The notes beneath the pieces were generated by a model. That model saw nothing but the letters and a program-made list of their open reading frames with translations. It searched no databases and was not told where the DNA came from. Below, one piece after another: positions 6,599 through 9,011 of a stretch of 9,011 nt of DNA. The stretch spans positions 34,062 through 43,072 of the forward strand of contig PATE01000082.1 of assembly GCA_002712305.1 (NCBI GenBank), given 5' to 3'. Each line of letters starts with the position of its first letter. Position 1 is the stretch's first letter. The position numbers and the translations under genes were made by a program. This DNA comes from Gemmatimonadota bacterium (GTDB lineage: Bacteria > Latescibacterota > UBA2968 > UBA8231).

Positions 6599-7060
6599 AT
6601 GCAAATCGGCGACCTGGCCGAACGCGCTGGCGTGTCCACGCGCACGATCCGCTATTATGAAGAGCTCGGTATTCTCGGGCCCGAAGAGCGGTCGGATGGC
6701 GGGTTCCGGCGATACTGCGACGATCAACTTCGGCGTCTGCAGATGATCCAGGGACTCAAGAGTCTTGGATTCGAACTCGAACAGATTCGGCAACTGTTTA
6801 CGTTGCGGAATGAGACCGAGACCGGCGGTCAGTTAGCCCATCAAATGATCGACATCCTGCGAGGTCAGCAGGAGGCGATCGACAGTAAGATCCAGCAATA
6901 TGTCGAGTTGCGCGAGCGGACGACCCGAGGCATCGCGGTTCTTCAGGACTGTCAGTCCTGTGACATTCGTGTCTTCGAACGAGATTGTCACAACTGCGAA
7001 GTATACCAACGCCACGAGGAAGTGCCTGATCTCGTGGAATGTGCTATCTTTGGGCAATAG
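6599..7060 (+). CDS. MerR-family transcriptional regulator with a C-terminal cysteine cluster
   Basis: The 153-residue protein starts with a canonical MerR winged-helix domain (MQIGDLAERAGVSTRTIRYY, then GGFRRY around 34-39). A long dimerisation helix spans about 75-115. The C-terminal effector loop has C118-x2-C121-x8-C130-x2-C133 and a further C148. Length and loop position match SoxR (154 residues, [2Fe-2S] ligands at 119-130), but the spacing differs from SoxR CxxCxC-x5-C. The x8 gap between C121 and C130 resembles the metal loop of mercury-type MerR, but the MerR Cys82 equivalent is absent. It likely senses a metal or Fe-S cluster; the ligand is inference. The gene leads an operon with an Fe-S carrier and a cysteine desulfurase, so it may control Fe-S assembly. 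ATG 6599 fits the family N-terminus but lacks a ribosome-binding site. TTG 6581, with AGGGAG 10 bases upstream, would add six residues. Confidence 0.88.
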   Translation: MQIGDLAERAGVSTRTIRYYEELGILGPEERSDGGFRRYCDDQLRRLQMIQGLKSLGFELEQIRQLFTLRNETETGGQLAHQMIDILRGQQEAIDSKIQQYVELRERTTRGIAVLQDCQSCDIRVFERDCHNCEVYQRHEEVPDLVECAIFGQ

Positions 7061-7096
7061 TGATTAGGCACCTCAGAAACGACGAATACAGATTCT

Positions 7097-7450
7097 ATGT
7101 CAGATACCGTAGAGACCAGTCAGATGGTCACAGTCTCCGACGAGGCGGCAGAGAAGATTCGTCTTCTCAATGAAGCCGAAGGGGGCGGTGATCAACGTGG
7201 ATTGCGCATGGCCGTCATCGGTGGAGGTTGTTCCGGGTTCTCCTACAAACTCGAGTTCGCCGAGGGCCCGATAGAGATGGACATGGTCATCGAATCGAAT
7301 GGTGTTCGGATCTTCGTCGACCCGAAGTCCAGTCTCTATCTGAATGGTGTGACCCTCGCCTTTGAAGACGGGCTCATGGGTTCGGGTTTTCAGGTCGTGA
7401 ATCCGAATGCCAGAACGACCTGTGGCTGCGGCGAGTCCTTCAGCATCTGA
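7097..7450 (+). CDS. erpA: A-type Fe-S cluster carrier / insertion protein (ErpA/IscA family)
   Basis: A-type carriers hold a [2Fe-2S] or [4Fe-4S] cluster in the cytoplasm and pass it to apo-enzymes. The 117-residue protein has the three conserved cysteines: C45 in GGGCSGFSY, and C109 and C111 in the terminal TTCGCGESF. The family core (VSDEAAEKI, GLRMAVIGGGCSGF, IFVDPKSSLYLNG, GSGFQVVNPNARTTCGCG) is complete. The ending NPNA-x-TCGCG-x-SFSI is closest to ErpA among the A-type proteins, but ErpA, IscA and SufA cannot be told apart confidently by eye. It starts 36 bases after the MerR stop. I see no Shine-Dalgarno sequence before ATG 7097; ATG 7124 is an in-frame alternative that would shorten the N-terminus. 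Its last 44 bases are overlapped by the cysteine desulfurase frame. The intergenic gap has no obvious promoter, so it is probably co-transcribed with the regulator. Confidence 0.93.
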   Translation: MSDTVETSQMVTVSDEAAEKIRLLNEAEGGGDQRGLRMAVIGGGCSGFSYKLEFAEGPIEMDMVIESNGVRIFVDPKSSLYLNGVTLAFEDGLMGSGFQVVNPNARTTCGCGESFSI

Positions 7451-8648
7451 GCCTTCACGTCGTCTGCCCGACGATCGTTCCGGCGGCTCGCTTCCCATAT
7501 ACCTAGATCATCTTGCCACAACCCCTCTGGATGCGCGCGTCCTGGAGGCGATGATCCCGTTCTACACCACGGATTTCGGCAACCCGTCCTCGGCCCATCC
7601 CTTCGGTTGGCGCGCGAAACAAGCCACCGAAGCGTCTCGCAGCGAAGTGGCCTCTCTCATCGGTGCTTCACCGAGAGAGATCGTGTTCACGTCTGGGGCG
7701 ACGGAGGCGAACAATCTCGCGCTACGGGGGCTCTTGGAGCGCGTGTCCGACCCCCACAACAGAGGCCACCTGATCACGGGCGTGACGGAGCATCCAGCGG
7801 TGCTCGATGTGTGCGATACCCTCGAATTACAAGGGGTCGACGTCACGCGTCTGCCCGTCGACGCGCACGGTCAGATCGACGCCGGTCAGTTGCGAGACAG
7901 TCTGAGGCCTGACACGTTTCTCGTGTCCCTCATGGCCGCCAACAACGAAATCGGGACGCTCCATCCCCTCGCCGAGATCGGCTCGATCCTGAGCGATCAC
8001 CCCGCCTTGTGGCACTGCGACGCGGCTCAGGCAGCAGGCAAGATTCCGATCGATGTGAAAGCGCTGGGCATCGACCTGCTGTCGATCTCAGCACACAAGC
8101 TGTATGGCCCCAAGGGGCAGGGGGCCCTTTATGTCTCTCGCCGCCGTCCCGCGATTCGGTTGGCCCCCCTGCAAGAGGGGGGAGGGCAGGAACGAGGAAT
8201 CCGGTCGGGCACGCTGAATGTGCCAGGCATTGTCGGACTTGGAACCGCCTGCGAGTTGGCCGCTTCTGAGATGCAGGGCGAAGCCGAACGTCTGCAAAGG
8301 CTTCGTGATCGACTCGTCTCCCATCTCACGACGAACCTGCCGCAACTGCGCATCAATGGCCACCCAGAGCAGAGACTCCCGGGCTGCGTCAGCATCTGCT
8401 TTGACGGGGTGGATGGTCGCGATCTGCTGCTTCAACTGCAGCAGGATGTGGCGCTATCCGCCGGCGCGGCGTGCGCGTCGGGTCACGCCGGGCCATCCCA
8501 TGTGTTGGCGTCGGTCGGCCTCAGCGACGAGCAGGCTGCATCGACGCTGCGATTCGGGCTGGGACGGGGAACCACGACACAGCAGATCGATACGGTGGCC
8601 GAGAGGGTTGTGGAGGTATGCACCCGTGTATCGGCTCTTGCGAGTTGA
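7407..8648 (+). CDS. iscS: Cysteine desulfurase (IscS/NifS, group I aminotransferase class V)
   Basis: This PLP enzyme removes sulfur from L-cysteine as an enzyme-bound persulfide, the sulfur source for Fe-S assembly and other thiolation routes. The 413 residues contain IYLDHLATTP (31-40), SGATEANN (96-103), the stacking histidine H129 in TEHP, ISAHK with the PLP lysine K231, GGGQERGIRSGT (258-269), and the long mobile loop SAGAACASG with catalytic C356. The loop is followed by GPSHVLASVGL. The loop length places it in group I (IscS/NifS) rather than SufS. ATG 7407 overlaps erpA by 44 bases and leaves about 30 residues before the conserved start, longer than usual. Rare-type starts GTG 7422 or CTG 7464 would shorten this, but neither has a clear ribosome-binding site. 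Whether it serves a general or dedicated pathway depends on genes outside the window, since no IscU or SufU scaffold is visible. Confidence 0.94.
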   Translation: MPERPVAAASPSASEPSRRLPDDRSGGSLPIYLDHLATTPLDARVLEAMIPFYTTDFGNPSSAHPFGWRAKQATEASRSEVASLIGASPREIVFTSGATEANNLALRGLLERVSDPHNRGHLITGVTEHPAVLDVCDTLELQGVDVTRLPVDAHGQIDAGQLRDSLRPDTFLVSLMAANNEIGTLHPLAEIGSILSDHPALWHCDAAQAAGKIPIDVKALGIDLLSISAHKLYGPKGQGALYVSRRRPAIRLAPLQEGGGQERGIRSGTLNVPGIVGLGTACELAASEMQGEAERLQRLRDRLVSHLTTNLPQLRINGHPEQRLPGCVSICFDGVDGRDLLLQLQQDVALSAGAACASGHAGPSHVLASVGLSDEQAASTLRFGLGRGTTTQQIDTVAERVVEVCTRVSALAS

Positions 8649-8725
8649 GTTTTCGTCTATAGCTTCACCAGTTGCTAAACCATCAAACGGATTCGCTGCA
8701 AGACAGCAAGATAGGAGAGTGTGGC

Positions 8726-9011
8726 ATGGCTCTGACATCGAGCCAGTTGCTTGATCAGGTAAAACAGTCGATCGATGAGGTCACTGCAGATCAGGTCAAG
8801 CGTGGACTACAGGCCGGAAAGATCCAACACATCGTCGACGTGCGCGAGCGCGACGAAGTCATGGATGGATATATCCCCGGCGCGCATCTGATCCCGCGAG
8901 GATTCCTCGAACTGAACATCGAAGACGATGTCACGGTGGATCGTGAAGTTCCCATTGTGCTGTACTGTGCCGGTGGCAATCGTTCGGCGTTGGCCGCGCG
9001 TGACCTGGTCG
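8726..9011 (+). CDS. Rhodanese-domain sulfurtransferase, N-terminal part (cut by window end)
   Basis: ATG 8726 has a strong ribosome-binding site, AGGAGAG at 8713-8719, six bases upstream. The first 95 residues are visible and the frame is still open at the edge. After a leader of about 18 residues comes a rhodanese fold: VTADQVKRGL (19-28), the family motif IVDVRERDE (36-44), GYIPGAHLIPRGFLEL (48-63), and the active-site loop VLYCAGGNRS with C81, which would carry a persulfide. The RGFLEL-x-IE stretch after IP resembles N-terminal rhodanese domains fused to MoeB/ThiF-type adenylyltransferases, so the full protein may be either a short single-domain sulfurtransferase or such a fusion. It lies 77 bases after the cysteine desulfurase stop. 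I see no clear promoter or terminator in that gap, so it may share the operon and receive sulfur from IscS. Confidence 0.85.
   Translation, partial: MALTSSQLLDQVKQSIDEVTADQVKRGLQAGKIQHIVDVRERDEVMDGYIPGAHLIPRGFLELNIEDDVTVDREVPIVLYCAGGNRSALAARDLV

Noticed and set aside
8649-8725. Promoter or terminator between the desulfurase and rhodanese genes
   Set aside because: TATAGC and TTGAGT occur, but no -35/-10 pair has acceptable spacing, and no hairpin with a U-tract is present. Only the ribosome-binding site at 8713-8719 is convincing.

Overview
The window reads as ordinary chromosomal DNA of a Gram-negative bacterium, roughly 60% GC by eye. An outer-membrane-type polysaccharide export lipoprotein and several Sec signal peptides point to a diderm. 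A C-terminal YPNPFNP / FlgD-type beta-sandwich tail on a large secreted protein is typical of the FCB group and neighbouring uncultured phyla (Eisenbacteria, Latescibacterota, Krumholzibacteriota, Gemmatimonadota type). I cannot narrow the lineage further. I see no mobile element, CRISPR array, tRNA or rRNA.

Layout. (1) Positions 1-2167, + strand: the likely last codons of an unseen gene, a Wza-type polysaccharide export lipoprotein, and cysteine synthase (cysK), which overlaps the exporter stop by 8 bases. (2) Positions 2173-6492, - strand: read in the direction of transcription, a cytoplasmic-looking beta-lactamase-fold serine hydrolase, a small secreted protein of unknown function, and an 853-residue secreted matrixin-type metalloprotease with a seven-bladed propeller and a FlgD-like tail. 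The last two overlap by one base (TGATG). (3) Positions 6525-9011, + strand: a strong sigma70-like promoter, then a MerR-family regulator with a cysteine cluster, an ErpA/IscA-type Fe-S carrier, an IscS/NifS-type cysteine desulfurase, and the start of a rhodanese-domain protein that runs off the window.

How they work together. The right-hand block is a sulfur-mobilisation and Fe-S assembly operon. The desulfurase takes sulfur from cysteine, the A-type carrier delivers clusters, and the rhodanese domain probably carries persulfide sulfur onward. The first gene looks like a cysteine-based metal or Fe-S sensor that could control the set, a role played in other bacteria by IscR or SufR. CysK on the far side makes cysteine, but it sits in a different transcription unit. 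The minus-strand block encodes a secreted protease with a co-translated small secreted partner.

The best candidates for something undescribed are the CxxC-x8-CxxC MerR regulator of Fe-S genes, and the cysteine-free metalloprotease paired with a single-cysteine secreted partner.
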